Assembly (NCBI GenBank): GCA_019634575.1
Contig: JAHCAY010000001.1
Coordinates: forward strand, 1,488,001 to 1,552,000
Origin: Candidatus Didemnitutus sp.
GTDB lineage: Bacteria > Verrucomicrobiota > Verrucomicrobiia > Opitutales > Opitutaceae
Reading direction: 5' to 3'
Length of the DNA: 64,000 nucleotides
The notes under the pieces: generated by a model
What the model saw: the letters and a program-made list of their open reading frames with translations, nothing else
Databases searched by the model: none
Told to the model about the DNA's origin: nothing
Part shown: one piece after another, positions 10,620-19,668 of the stretch
Numbering within the stretch: the first letter of the stretch is position 1
How the letters are laid out: each line of letters opens with the position of its first letter
Program-made: the position numbers and the translations under genes

Positions 10620-11594
10620 ATGGATCGTCCCGCCTACCTGCTCGAGTTCGAGAAGCCGCTCCGCGAACTGGAAAAACAGCTCGACGCGCTGCACCAGCAA
10701 TCGCTGGAGAACAACATCGACATGTCCGCCGAGCTGGCGGCCATCGAGCAGAAGATCGACGTCACCCGCCGCGAAATCTACTCCAGCCTCACGCCGTGGC
10801 AGCGCGTCCAAGTCGCCCGCCACCCGAAGCGCCCCTACGCGCTCGATTACGTCGCGGCGCTGTGCACGGATTTCCAGGAGCTGCACGGCGACCGGCAATT
10901 CAGGGACGACCAGGCGCTCATCGGTGGCACCGCCTTCTTCGAAGGCCGCGCCGTCATGATCATCGCCCAGCAGAAGGGCCGCGACGCCAAAGAGAACATC
11001 ATTCGCAATTTCGGCATGCCCCAGCCTGAAGGCTACCGCAAGGCCCTCCGTCTGATGAAACTCGCGGAAAAATTCGGCCTGCCTGTCCTCACCTTCGTCG
11101 ACACGATGGGTGCCTATCCTGGCGTCGAGTCCGAGGCCCGCCACGTCTCCGAAGCCATTGCCGTCAATCTCCGCGAAATGGCCCTGCTCAAGGTGCCGTC
11201 CATCGCGGTCGTCGTGGGCGAAGGCGGCTCCGGCGGCGCGCTCGGCATCGCTGTCACCGACCGCGTGCTCATTTTCGAAAACGCCTACTACTCGGTCATC
11301 TCGCCCGAAGGCTGCGCCGCCATCCTCTGGAAGGACCGCGTGCACGCCCCGAAGGCCGCCGAGGCGCTGAAGCTCAACGCCGCCAACCTCAAGGAGCTCG
11401 GCGTCGTCGACGAAGTCATCCCCGAGCCGCTCGGCGGTGCGCATAACGACCCGGCCGCCGCCGCCGCCGCGCTCAAGGACGCCTTCAAACGCCACCTCGA
11501 CGAGCTGCTCGAAAAATCCGAGGACGAACTCCTCGACGGCCGCTACGAGCGCTACCGCGAACTCGGCCAATACCGCGAAGTCGCGACGAAGTGA
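10620..11594 (+). CDS. accA: Acetyl-CoA carboxylase carboxyltransferase subunit alpha
   Basis: With AccD, transfers the carboxyl group from carboxybiotin to acetyl-CoA to make malonyl-CoA for fatty-acid synthesis (cytosol). At 324 aa it has the usual length. Signatures are LEFEKPLRELEKQLDAL at the N-terminus, RPYALDYV, ELHGDRQFRDDQALIGG, NFGMPQPEGYRKALRLM, TFVDTMGAYPGVESEARHVS, GEGGSGGALGIAVTDRVLI and YSVISPEGCAAILWKD. The ATG at 10620 aligns with the family start. The next gene overlaps its stop by GTGA. Confidence 0.96.
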   Translation: MDRPAYLLEFEKPLRELEKQLDALHQQSLENNIDMSAELAAIEQKIDVTRREIYSSLTPWQRVQVARHPKRPYALDYVAALCTDFQELHGDRQFRDDQALIGGTAFFEGRAVMIIAQQKGRDAKENIIRNFGMPQPEGYRKALRLMKLAEKFGLPVLTFVDTMGAYPGVESEARHVSEAIAVNLREMALLKVPSIAVVVGEGGSGGALGIAVTDRVLIFENAYYSVISPEGCAAILWKDRVHAPKAAEALKLNAANLKELGVVDEVIPEPLGGAHNDPAAAAAALKDAFKRHLDELLEKSEDELLDGRYERYRELGQYREVATK

Positions 11595-12505
11595 GCAGCG
11601 GGGCTCAAGCCGCGCGCACCGCCTCCCAGCGCGCCCTCGCCGGCGCGAGCTGGATGGTCCTCGCGGGCATCGCTTTTGCGCTCCTCAACGTGGCCACCCA
11701 ATGGCTCACGATGCGCCTCTCGCTCGCGTCGACTGCCGTGGCGTTCTGGCAATACGCCTTCGCGCTCGCACTCTCGCTGCCGTTGTTGCGCAAACTCGGC
11801 CTCGGCGCGATGCGCACGTCGCGACCGATCTACCACCTCGTGCGCGTCGCGCTCGCCGCGCTCGGGGTGCAAGCCTGGGTCGCTGGTCTGGCCCACGTCC
11901 CAATCTGGCAGGCCATCGCCTTGGTCATGACGTCGCCCTTCTTCATCATCGTGGGCGCGCGGCTCTTTCTGCACGAGAAAGTCGGCGCGATGCGCTGGCT
12001 CGCCACGAGCCTGGGCTTCGCCGGCGTGATGATCATCCTGCAACCGTGGTCCGACGCATTCACGACCTACAGCCTGCTGCCCATCGCCGCCGCCCTGCTC
12101 TGGGGCGTGGCCTCGCTGATGATGAAGCGCCTTACCCATCAGGAGCGCCCGGAAACCATCACGGTTTGGCTGCTGCTGCTGTTGACCCCGCTCAACGGCC
12201 TGCTCGCACTCGGCACCGGCGGCGGACTCGCCTTGCCGACTGGCACGGCGTTCGCGCTTCTCCTCGTCGCGGGCGTGTTGACGGCCGCCGGCCAACATTT
12301 CCTGACGCTCGCCTACTCGGTCGCCGACGCGGCTTACGTGCAACCCTTCGACGACCTGAAGCTGCCGCTGAACGTGTTGGCGGGATGGATTTTCTTCGGC
12401 TACGCCCCGAGCGGCTACCTCTGGCTCGGTGCCGCGCTGATTCTCAGCGCCTCGCTCCTCATGCTCACGCACGAGCTGCGACAGACCAAAGTCGCCGCGA
12501 AGTAA
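11591..12505 (+). CDS. DMT/EamA-family transporter
   Basis: A 304-aa polytopic membrane protein with ten hydrophobic segments arranged as two EamA repeats (first from about residue 20, second from about 165, LLPIAAALLWGVASLMMKR). It is a drug/metabolite-superfamily permease; the substrate cannot be read from sequence. The GTG start overlaps the accA stop as GTGA, so the two are probably co-translated, although there is no obvious functional link. Confidence 0.88.
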   Translation: MSSGAQAARTASQRALAGASWMVLAGIAFALLNVATQWLTMRLSLASTAVAFWQYAFALALSLPLLRKLGLGAMRTSRPIYHLVRVALAALGVQAWVAGLAHVPIWQAIALVMTSPFFIIVGARLFLHEKVGAMRWLATSLGFAGVMIILQPWSDAFTTYSLLPIAAALLWGVASLMMKRLTHQERPETITVWLLLLLTPLNGLLALGTGGGLALPTGTAFALLLVAGVLTAAGQHFLTLAYSVADAAYVQPFDDLKLPLNVLAGWIFFGYAPSGYLWLGAALILSASLLMLTHELRQTKVAAK

Positions 12506-12552
12506 TGTTAGGGTGCGGACTCCGCGCCTAGGATAAGCTAACGCGCGGAAAC

Positions 12553-12601
12553 TGTGGGAGCGACCTTGGTCGCGACTGTCGCGCGCAAGCACGCTCCCAC
12601 A
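12553..12601. repeat. REP-like hairpin element
   Basis: TGTGGGAGCG (12553-12562) pairs with CGCTCCCACA (12592-12601). Inside the outer arm lies a second small palindrome GCGACC-TT-GGTCGC (12560-12573). The GTGGGAGCGACCTTGGTCGC form is reminiscent of REP elements in other bacteria. It is intergenic between convergent genes. Confidence 0.6.
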
Positions 12602-12644
12602 CCCGGACGCCCTGAACACTACCGGCACCTGCACCGGCATTCGT

Positions 12645-12664
12645 GGCAGGCAGGATGCCTGCGC
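12645..12664. repeat. Second small hairpin repeat
   Basis: GCAGGC-AGGAT-GCCTGC is a 6-bp stem just before the end of leuD. It looks like the remnant of another short palindromic repeat and may help terminate either convergent gene. Confidence 0.4.
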
Positions 12665-12671
12665 TACTCTC

Positions 12672-13274
12672 TCACGCAGCGAGATACGGGAGCTTCTTCG
12701 CGGTCTCCTTCACGGCCGGGATGCCGTCGAGGAGCTCGCCGATGGCGTCCCAGCGACCGTTCACGAGCGCGTCGCGCGCGCTGTCGCGCTGCGTGATCGG
12801 CACGCTCGCGCCGCCGAAGCGCACTTCGAGCTTCGCGAGATCGATCGTGATCTCGGCCGACGGATTCGCCTGCACGAAGGCGGCGATCTGCGCGATGTCT
12901 TCGCGCTTCGCGCTGACGCAGGGCATGCCGAGCGTCGTGCTGTTGCCGAAGAAAATCTCGGCGAAGTTTTCCGCGATCACGGCCTTGAACCCGTATTTCT
13001 GGATCGCCTGCGGCGCGTGCTCGCGGGAGGAGCCGCAGCCGAAGTTCGCGCCGGAGAGGAGAATCGTCGCGCCTTGGTAGCGCGGCTCGTTGAGCGGGTG
13101 CGCGGCCTTGGAGCCGTCCGGGTTGTGACGGACGTCGTGGAAGAGGAATTCGCCGAGACCGTCGAACGTGACGCACTTCATGAAGCGCGCCGGGATGATG
13201 CGGTCGGTGTCGATGTCGTTGCCGGGCACGGAAACCGCGCGGCCGGTGACGGAGGAGATTTTGGCGAGAGCCAT
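12672..13274 (-). CDS. leuD: 3-isopropylmalate dehydratase small subunit
   Basis: Small subunit of isopropylmalate isomerase, which interconverts 2- and 3-isopropylmalate in leucine synthesis. 200 aa, as expected. Aconitase swivel-domain signatures are GRAVSVPGNDIDTDRIIPARFM, ILLSGANFGCGSSREHAPQAI and VIAENFAEIFFGNSTTLGMP. It follows leuC on the same strand with a repeat-rich 112-bp gap. Confidence 0.96.
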   Translation of the reverse strand: MALAKISSVTGRAVSVPGNDIDTDRIIPARFMKCVTFDGLGEFLFHDVRHNPDGSKAAHPLNEPRYQGATILLSGANFGCGSSREHAPQAIQKYGFKAVIAENFAEIFFGNSTTLGMPCVSAKREDIAQIAAFVQANPSAEITIDLAKLEVRFGGASVPITQRDSARDALVNGRWDAIGELLDGIPAVKETAKKLPYLAA

Positions 13275-13279
13275 AGGAC

Positions 13280-13373
13280 TAGTTTAAGTTGAGAGTTTAA
13301 GTTTAAGTTGCGCCGGTCAGCTAAGCGGGAAGCGGAAGTCGGTGACTTAAACTTCAACTTTCCACTTCAACCG
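13280..13373. repeat. Imperfect palindromic repeat between leuC and leuD
   Basis: AAGTT/AACTT words alternate in both orientations (for example GTTTAAGTTTAAGTTG near 13294-13310 and CTTAAACTTCAACTTTCC near 13346-13363). Together they form an extended imperfect inverted repeat in the leuC-leuD gap. It probably folds in the mRNA; no defined function. Confidence 0.4.
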
Positions 13374-13386
13374 GAGGTTTGCGCGG

Positions 13387-14805
13387 TCAGTTGACCGCGA
13401 AAACCTCCCTCGCGTCCGCGACGGTGCCGGTGACGGCGGCGGCGGCGACCATCACGGGGCTCATGAGGATCGTGCGGCCGGTGACGGAGCCTTGGCGGCC
13501 CTTGAAGTTGCGGTTCGACGAGCTGGCGCAGAGCTGATCGCCGACGAGTTTGTCGGGATTCATCGCGAGACACATCGAGCAACCGGCGCCGCGCCACTCG
13601 AATCCGGCTTCGGCGAGGACCTTATCAATGCCTTCCTTTTCGCACTGGAGCGCGACGATCTGCGAGCCGGGCACGGCGATGGCCTTCACGCCGGGGGCGA
13701 CGCGCTTGCCTTTGACGTATTTGGCGACCTCGCGGAAGTCCGAAAGGCGGCCGTTGGTGCACGAACCGAGGAACGCGACGTCGATCTTCGTGCCCTTGAT
13801 GGGCGCGCCGGCGGGGAGCTTCATGTAGGCGAGCGCCTCGATGATGCCGGCCTTGTCGTCGGCCGAGGTGGCGGTGTCCGGGCTCGGGATGTTTTCGGAA
13901 ATCGAGATACCTTGGCCGGGATTGATGCCCCAGGTGACGGTCGGCGCGATGTCGGCAGCGTCGATCTTCACGACGTCGTCGTAACGACAGCCGGCGTCGC
14001 TCGCGAAAGACTTCCAGTTCGCCACCGCGGCGTCCCAAGCGGCGCCCGTCGGCGAATAAGGACGGCCCTTCAAGTAGGCGAAGGTGGTTTCGTCGGGATT
14101 CACGTAGCCGACGCGCGCGCCGCCTTCGATGGACATGTTGCACACGGTCATGCGCTCTTCCATCGAGAAGCCGTCGAACACGCTGCCGGCATACTCGTAG
14201 GCGAAGCCCGTGCCGCCATTCACGCCGAGCGCGCGAATGATGTGGAGAATGACGTCCTTCGCGTAGACGCCGGCGCGGAGTTTGCCGTTCACCTCGATGC
14301 GGCGAACTTTCAACTGGCCGAGCGCCATCGTCTGCGTGGCGAGCACGTCGCGCACCTGCGAGGTGCCGATGCCGAACGCGATCGCGCCGAACGCGCCGTG
14401 CGTGCTCGTGTGCGAATCGCCGCACGCGATCGTGGTGCCGGGCTGCGTGATGCCCTGCTCGGGACCGACGATGTGCACGACGCCCTGCTTGCCGCTGGCG
14501 CGGTCGAAGAACGTGATGCCGAACTGCGCGCAGTTTTTCCGCAGTTCATCCATCATCGCCTGCGCGAGCGGATCGGCGTAGGGCTCGACGAGCTGGTCGG
14601 TCGGCACGATATGGTCCACCGTGGCGAACGTGCGGTGCGGCATCAGCACCGGAAGCCCGAGGTCGCGCAACATGCCGAAGGCCTGCGGCGAGGTGACTTC
14701 GTGGATGAGGTGCGTGCCGATGAGCAGCTGCGTCTGGCCGTTGGCCAGTTTTCGGACGGCGTGGGCGTCCCAGACTTTTTCGAAGAGCGATTTCGGGGCG
14801 GACAT
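13387..14805 (-). CDS. leuC: 3-isopropylmalate dehydratase large subunit
   Basis: Catalytic Fe-S subunit of isopropylmalate isomerase. 472 aa. Signatures are [12 protein letters not shown] at the N-terminus, [21 protein letters not shown], and the cluster cysteines in [14 protein letters not shown] and [15 protein letters not shown]. It is transcribed divergently from the LysR gene at 14872 across a 66-bp gap, the usual arrangement for a LysR-regulated leu locus, so control by that regulator is plausible. Confidence 0.96.
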   Translation of the reverse strand: MSAPKSLFEKVWDAHAVRKLANGQTQLLIGTHLIHEVTSPQAFGMLRDLGLPVLMPHRTFATVDHIVPTDQLVEPYADPLAQAMMDELRKNCAQFGITFFDRASGKQGVVHIVGPEQGITQPGTTIACGDSHTSTHGAFGAIAFGIGTSQVRDVLATQTMALGQLKVRRIEVNGKLRAGVYAKDVILHIIRALGVNGGTGFAYEYAGSVFDGFSMEERMTVCNMSIEGGARVGYVNPDETTFAYLKGRPYSPTGAAWDAAVANWKSFASDAGCRYDDVVKIDAADIAPTVTWGINPGQGISISENIPSPDTATSADDKAGIIEALAYMKLPAGAPIKGTKIDVAFLGSCTNGRLSDFREVAKYVKGKRVAPGVKAIAVPGSQIVALQCEKEGIDKVLAEAGFEWRGAGCSMCLAMNPDKLVGDQLCASSSNRNFKGRQGSVTGRTILMSPVMVAAAAVTGTVADAREVFAVN

Positions 14806-14871
14806 GGTGGGAAAGGCGCGGAGCTTACCAGCTTCTTGCCATAACCGGAAATACCTCTTTCATCACGATTG

Positions 14872-15816
14872 ATGCCTCGCGAGTATCAATATCCCTTCGA
14901 GCTGCGCCACCTCGTCTACTTCCGCGAGGTCGCGCGCCAGCTCCACTACCGCAAGGCCGCCGAGTCGCTCGCCATCGCGCAGCCGGCGCTCTCGCGCACG
15001 ATTTCACAGCTCGAACTCTCGCTCGGGGTCGATCTCCTCAACCGCACGCAGCGCCGCGTCGAGCTGACGGCGGCCGGCAAGGCCCTGCTTGAGCGCATCG
15101 AGCCGCTGCTGCGCGCGCTCGCGGCCGTGCCGGGAGACATCCAGGCGCTCGCGGGCGGCCAGGCCGGCCATGTGCGCGTGGCATTCACGGGCCTGGCCAT
15201 GGCGACCGTGTTGCCAGGCATCTTGCGCGAGTTTAATCGCCGCTATCCCGGCGTGCGCGTGGAGCTGAACGAATCTCCAACATCCGCGCAGCTCGAGTCA
15301 TTGAAAGCCGGCGAGATCGCGTGCGGTTTCTTCCACCCCGACGAGCAGACGCCCGCCGGACTGCGCACGAAGGTGCTGCTGCGGGAGAAGAACGGCGTGC
15401 TCCTTCCCGGCGACCATCCGCTCGCACGCGCGAAGGCACTCCGGCTGCGAGACCTCGCCGGCACGCCGTTCGTGATGTTCCCGCGCGCGCACAATCCCGG
15501 CTTCTACGACCGCGTGCTGGCGGCGTTCCAGCAGGCGAACGTGACGCCGCGCATCGCCGACGAGGTCTGGCCGCGCGCCAACGCCATCGGCCTCGTGCGC
15601 GCCGGACTCGGCGCCACCTTCATGTGCCCCTCGGAGGCGCGCCAACTGCCGGGCGAGGTCAGCTTCCGCCCGCTCAGCGGCCCGGCGCCGGAAAGCCGCC
15701 TCGTGCTCGGCTGGCGCAAGGACGCCCCGCCTGAGCCGGCACTGAACGCCTTTCTGCTCGTCGCCGGAGCCGAGGTGTCACGGCCGGGGCGAATGCCACC
15801 AGGCGCGCCGGAGTGA
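14872..15816 (+). CDS. LysR-family regulator divergent from leuCD, C-terminus altered by an IS
   Basis: N-terminal winged HTH (LRHLVYFREVARQLHYRKAAESLAIAQPALSRTISQLE) followed by a LysR substrate-binding domain. It is 314 aa from the ATG at 14872. The last 13 residues (VSRPGRMPPGAPE) are encoded by the left end of the IS21 element inserted after codon 301. Removing the element and one copy of the 6-bp duplication restores an original ending ...GAE-A-N-stop, 303 aa. The effector domain is therefore essentially intact and the protein probably works. Its divergent position suggests leuCD as a target. Confidence 0.9.
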   Translation: MPREYQYPFELRHLVYFREVARQLHYRKAAESLAIAQPALSRTISQLELSLGVDLLNRTQRRVELTAAGKALLERIEPLLRALAAVPGDIQALAGGQAGHVRVAFTGLAMATVLPGILREFNRRYPGVRVELNESPTSAQLESLKAGEIACGFFHPDEQTPAGLRTKVLLREKNGVLLPGDHPLARAKALRLRDLAGTPFVMFPRAHNPGFYDRVLAAFQQANVTPRIADEVWPRANAIGLVRAGLGATFMCPSEARQLPGEVSFRPLSGPAPESRLVLGWRKDAPPEPALNAFLLVAGAEVSRPGRMPPGAPE

Positions 15817-15881
15817 AATGCCACCACCTTTGAGCGGGGTAGTTTACGCCGAAGGCGAAGTTGTGCTTCGCCGGAGGGGTA

Positions 15882-17444
15882 ATGAACCGCATCAAAGTGA
15901 ACCTCCAACAGTCGATAATAGTGCTGGCCGAGCGCGGCTGGTCGAAGCGTCGGATCGCCCGAGAGCTGAAGGTGGACCGTCGGACGGTGGATCGGCACGT
16001 GGCGGCAAATGCCGCCACGAACCCCGCCCTCGGCTCGGCCGGCGCGGGGCCGCCGGCTGGAGACGACGCTGGGGGTGAGCCAAATGCCGCCACGAACCCC
16101 GGCGTCGGCTCCGAGTCGTGGTCAAATGCCGCCAGTAACCCCGGCGTCGGCTCGCGGCCGGGGCCGGCGAGTCGGTGCGCGCCGTATGAGGCGTCCATCC
16201 GGGAGGCGGTGGAGGCGGGGCTGACGGCGAAGCGCATCCATCAGGACCTGCGTGAGCGGGGCTTCGCCGGCGGCTACAGTGCGGTCAAGCTGTTCGTCTC
16301 GCGGCTGCGGCTGACGGTCGAGTTGCCGCACCGGCGGATGGAGTGCGAGCCGGGCGCGGAGATGCAGTTTGATTTTGGCCAAGGGGCGTGGGTGCGCAGC
16401 GAAGTCCGGCGTCGCCGACCGCATCTGTTCCGAGCGGTGCTCTCGCACTCGCGCAAAGGCTACAGCGAAGTGGTCTGGCGACAGGACACCGAGACGGTGA
16501 TCCGTTGCCTGGAAAACGCCTTCCGCGCCATCGGCGGGGTGCCGGCGACGATCGTGCCGGACAACATGAAGGCCGCGGTGATCGAGGCCGACTGGTTTGA
16601 TCCGGAACTCAATCCGAAGCTGCGGGAGTTTTGCGCGCATTACGGCACGGCGTTGCTGCCGACGCGGCCGGCGAAGCCGGAGCACAAGGGCAAGGTCGAG
16701 GCCGGCGTCAAATATGCCCAGAACAACGCGCTCAAGGGTCGTGAGTTTGAGAGTCTCGCCGCGCAGAACGCGTTCCTCACCGACTGGGAGCGCACAGTCG
16801 CCGACACGCGCATCCACGGGACGATCCGCCAACAGGTCGGACGCTACTTCCTAGAAGCCGAGCGCGGCGCGTTGCGGCCGTTGCCGGCGAGCCTGTTCCC
16901 GTGCTTCGAGGAGGCGAAGCGCACGGTGCATCGCGACGGACACGTGGCGTTCCGCCAATCGTATTACTCCGCGCCGCCGGAGTATGTCGGCCGCGAGGTG
17001 TGGGTGCGGGCGGAGGCGCGATTGGTGCGAGTGTTCAACGTGCGCATGGAGCCGATCGCGGTGCATGCGCGAGCGGAGCCGGGACGCTTCGCGACGGCGG
17101 CGGCGCACCTGCACAGCCGCAAACGCTCCGTCGTCGAGCGCGGCGCCGAGTATCTGTTGGAACGCTGTCGGTTGATCGGCCCGCACACCGGCGCGTGGGC
17201 CGAGGGCATGTTCCGTAATCGCGGCCCCATCGGATTGCGCATTATGCAGGGATTGCTGGCGCTGGCGCGCGAGCACCCGGTGGCGGAGTTGGAACGCGCA
17301 TGTGGTCGCGCCGTGCATCTCGGGCGCTGGCGCCTGCGTGAGGTGCGTGAACTCACCCAACCCGACGAGCACGTCGTGCAGATCGACTTCCTGCAATCCC
17401 ACCCGCTCATCCGCGACCTGCGGCATTACCAGATCGAACCATGA
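15882..17444 (+). CDS. istA: IS21-family transposase
   Basis: DDE recombinase of the element. The N-terminal HTH (ERGWSKRRIARELKVDRRTVDRHV) is followed by an unusual linker at about residues 42-92 with three NAA(T/S)NP(A/G)xGS repeats. A second helical region comes next, then the catalytic core: MQFDFGQGAWV (first Asp), VPDNMKAAVIE (second Asp) and EHKGKVEAGVKYAQ (Glu). It is 520 aa from the ATG at 15882; an upstream in-frame start is less likely. Its stop overlaps the istB start as ATGA. Confidence 0.95.
   Translation: MNRIKVNLQQSIIVLAERGWSKRRIARELKVDRRTVDRHVAANAATNPALGSAGAGPPAGDDAGGEPNAATNPGVGSESWSNAASNPGVGSRPGPASRCAPYEASIREAVEAGLTAKRIHQDLRERGFAGGYSAVKLFVSRLRLTVELPHRRMECEPGAEMQFDFGQGAWVRSEVRRRRPHLFRAVLSHSRKGYSEVVWRQDTETVIRCLENAFRAIGGVPATIVPDNMKAAVIEADWFDPELNPKLREFCAHYGTALLPTRPAKPEHKGKVEAGVKYAQNNALKGREFESLAAQNAFLTDWERTVADTRIHGTIRQQVGRYFLEAERGALRPLPASLFPCFEEAKRTVHRDGHVAFRQSYYSAPPEYVGREVWVRAEARLVRVFNVRMEPIAVHARAEPGRFATAAAHLHSRKRSVVERGAEYLLERCRLIGPHTGAWAEGMFRNRGPIGLRIMQGLLALAREHPVAELERACGRAVHLGRWRLREVRELTQPDEHVVQIDFLQSHPLIRDLRHYQIEP
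16006..16153 (+). repeat. Three 31-bp direct repeats inside istA
   Basis: Copies lie at 16006-16036, 16081-16111 and 16123-16153. Each contains CAAATGCCGCCA, then AACCCCG and TCGGCTC. All are in frame and encode NAA(T/S)NP(A/G)(L/V)GS. The core AAATGCCGCCACG is identical to the motif in the right terminal inverted repeat of the same element (18359-18371, reverse complement). Confidence 0.8.
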
Positions 17445-18187
17445 ACCAACTCCATCAACTCCTGCATGAACTCCGACTCTCCGGCTTGCGCGAGACGTTG
17501 TCCGTGCGGCTGCAAGAAGCCGCCGCCAATCGACTCGCACCCGAAGAGTTTTTGACCCTCGTGCTTCAGGACGAAGTCAACGTGCGCCAGCAGCGCCAGA
17601 TCCAGCGTCGGGTGAAGCTCGCCGACTTCAACCGGCTCAAGCCGCTCGATGAGTTTGATTGGCGCTTCAATCCTTCGATCTCCCGCAAGCAGATCTACGA
17701 ACTGGCGGCCGGGCACTTTATCCGCGCGAAAACCGACGTGCTGTTCATCGGACCGCCCGGCGTCGGCAAAAGTCACTTGGCCCAGGCGATCGGCTACGAG
17801 GCGATCAAGCAGGGCTTCGTCGTGTGCTATCGCTCGATCTTCGACCTCGTGCGCGACTTCCTCGCCGAGGACGCGCTCGCGCAGCGCGATCGCGTCCTGC
17901 GCGGCTACATCAAACCTGATCTGCTCATCATCGACGACATGGGCCTGCGCGCTTTGCCGAAGCACTCCGGCGAGTATCTGCTCGAAGTCATCATGCGCCG
18001 CTATGAAACGCGCTCCACGATCATGACCAGCAACCGACCGCTCGAAGACTGGGGCAAGTTGCTCCAGGACGTGCCCACCGCCGGCGCCGTCCTCGACCGC
18101 TTCCTGCATCACGCCACCGTCATCGCCATCACCGGCGAGAGTTACCGCTTGAAGGACGCCGCCGCCGGCAAAGTGAAGTCCAAGTGA
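17441..18187 (+). CDS. istB: IS21-family ATP-binding helper protein
   Basis: AAA+ ATPase that assembles on target DNA and activates IstA. 248 aa. Walker A is GPPGVGKSHLAQA at about residues 102-114 and Walker B is LLIIDDMGLRA. MTSNRPLEDWG and the C-terminal VLDRFLHHATVIAITGESYRL are typical of the family. It is translationally coupled to istA. Confidence 0.95.
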   Translation: MNQLHQLLHELRLSGLRETLSVRLQEAAANRLAPEEFLTLVLQDEVNVRQQRQIQRRVKLADFNRLKPLDEFDWRFNPSISRKQIYELAAGHFIRAKTDVLFIGPPGVGKSHLAQAIGYEAIKQGFVVCYRSIFDLVRDFLAEDALAQRDRVLRGYIKPDLLIIDDMGLRALPKHSGEYLLEVIMRRYETRSTIMTSNRPLEDWGKLLQDVPTAGAVLDRFLHHATVIAITGESYRLKDAAAGKVKSK

Positions 18188-18560
18188 CAACCCAACCCCT
18201 CTCACCCCGCGCTCTCCCCAAGGAGAGCGAGCCCCTCCCGCGAACCGTCCCGGTTCGCTCCGCCAGCTCGCGTGCGAGCGCTTTAACCTTGTCCCACCTC
18301 ACCGATCCTTCATGAGCAATCCACTCGCTTAGGGGTGGTGGCGTTTAACCCCGGCGCGCGTGGCGGCATTTAACCCCGGCGGTGACACCGAGGCGAATTG
18401 AGTCAGGTCAGGCGCGCGATGCCATACGCGCGAATGCACCGCGCTGCTTCGCCGCGCGGCATTGCATCCTGCCGCCCAGTCGGACTGACCGACGAAGCAC
18501 GGACCGCGCATCCTTGAACCGATCGCTTCGCTGCTCTCAAATTGCCTGCCCCTCGCCCCG
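18188..18560. other. Non-coding: right end of the IS and original LysR downstream region
   Basis: From 18188 to 18387 lies the non-coding right end of the IS with its terminal repeat. From 18388 to 18560 is the displaced sequence that originally followed the LysR gene, including its old stop codon TGA (18399-18401). I see a GC-rich stretch with local dyads (around 18421-18475) but no supported gene. Confidence 0.7.
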
Positions 18561-19532
18561 ATGAGTCCGAACCCCGCGCTCCGCATGCTGCTCGTGCTGG
18601 TCATGGCCGGCATTGCCGTAGGGGAGATGCGCGGCGACGACCACGTGGTGGTCAGTGCGCGGGCCGACGATAGCTACACGCAACGCAAATTCGGCGGCGA
18701 CAAAGTGCGCCCCGAGAGCTACGTCTTCGGCGAAGGCAGTTACTTCGGCGGCATCACGGCCGACGGCTCGCTCGACCGCATGAAATTCCGGCAAGTCGTC
18801 GAGGCGCTCGCCCCGGAATTGGCGCGACAGCAATACTGGCCCGCGAAGGATCTCGGCGCCGCGGACTTGTTGCTCGTGGTCCACTGGGGTGTCACGACGC
18901 CCCATCAATCGCTGCGCGATGCTCAGAACATCACCACCCTATCGTTCGACCCGCGCGACACTCCGCACATCGAATCCACCGCATCCGACCAGCTGTTCAA
19001 AGATCCCGCACCAGCCAACGACAACGGCGGGGCAGGCGATCCGTCGCCGGGGGAAATAGCCGCCTCGCTGCGCGAAACCGAAATCTCGCCCAGTTTCGAG
19101 ACGATCAAGGGTTTCAACGACGAGGCCGCGCGTAACTTCAGCGAGGCGAGCAACGCGCAATTGCTCGGCTACACGAAGTCGCTGCGCCAGCTCGGTGCCA
19201 AGGCCTTCGGCAGCGCCGAGGAGGACACGCTGCGCGCCGATCTCACCAGCGAGCGCTACCTCGTCATCGTCTGCGCCTACGATTTGAAGACGCCCCTTCA
19301 ACCCGGCCAGAAGCGTCGCCCCGTCTGGGTGGCGCACCTGAACATCCGCGCCGCCGGCACCAATTTTTCGATCGCACTGAACCGCATGGGACAGGTGGGC
19401 GCCAATTTCTTCGGCCGAACCACAGGTGCCCCGACCACGATGCAAGCCAAGGTCCGCCAAGGCCACGCGACTCCGGGCGAGCTGATCATCCTCGGCATCG
19501 AAGAGCCGACGACCAAGCCGGTGAAAAAATAG
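18561..19532 (+). CDS. Secreted protein of unknown function
   Basis: A 323-aa protein with an N-terminal hydrophobic signal (MLLVLVMAGIAVGEMRG, about residues 9-25). The mature part is mixed alpha/beta with no motif I recognise. Segments such as DLLLVVHWGVTTPHQSLRDA and RYLVIVCAYDLKTPLQPGQKRRPVWVAHLNIRA suggest a compact periplasmic domain. It stands alone between the IS and a convergent LysR gene. Confidence 0.75.
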   Translation: MSPNPALRMLLVLVMAGIAVGEMRGDDHVVVSARADDSYTQRKFGGDKVRPESYVFGEGSYFGGITADGSLDRMKFRQVVEALAPELARQQYWPAKDLGAADLLLVVHWGVTTPHQSLRDAQNITTLSFDPRDTPHIESTASDQLFKDPAPANDNGGAGDPSPGEIAASLRETEISPSFETIKGFNDEAARNFSEASNAQLLGYTKSLRQLGAKAFGSAEEDTLRADLTSERYLVIVCAYDLKTPLQPGQKRRPVWVAHLNIRAAGTNFSIALNRMGQVGANFFGRTTGAPTTMQAKVRQGHATPGELIILGIEEPTTKPVKK

Positions 19533-19534
19533 CC

Positions 19535-19555
19535 CCGCCGGCTTCGCGCCGGCGG
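19535..19555. terminator. GC-rich hairpin between convergent genes
   Basis: A perfect 8-bp stem CCGCCGGC/GCCGGCGG has a 5-nt loop, directly after the stop of the secreted protein. There is no clear U-tract; it may act on both convergent transcripts. Confidence 0.45.
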
Positions 19556-19668
19556 ATTCGTTTGCGTCCGCGAGTCCGACGGAAAGCGCGGTCACCACGC
19601 AGGCGCCCACGCCCGCCGCCGCAGGCCAGACTGCACGCGCCGGCGCGATGGCGCAAAGAGCCACCGCA

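Larger units (their letters stand above)
15776..18387 (+). mobile_element. IS21-family insertion sequence (istA-istB), complete
   Basis: A 2612-bp element beginning TGTCA and ending TGACA. The left (15776-15836) and right (18326-18387) ends are imperfect inverted repeats of about 61 bp. Each end carries two copies of an AATGCCRCCA-like motif about 25 bp apart (left at 15792 and 15817), probable transposase sites. It is flanked by a perfect 6-bp target duplication CCGAGG (15770-15775 and 18388-18393). It encodes an intact DDE transposase and an intact ATPase, so it may still be active. The insertion site is the last codons of the LysR gene. Confidence 0.95.

Noticed and set aside
16006..16153. 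CRISPR-like short repeats
   Set aside because: There are only three repeats, spaced unevenly, in frame inside istA and related to the IS ends.
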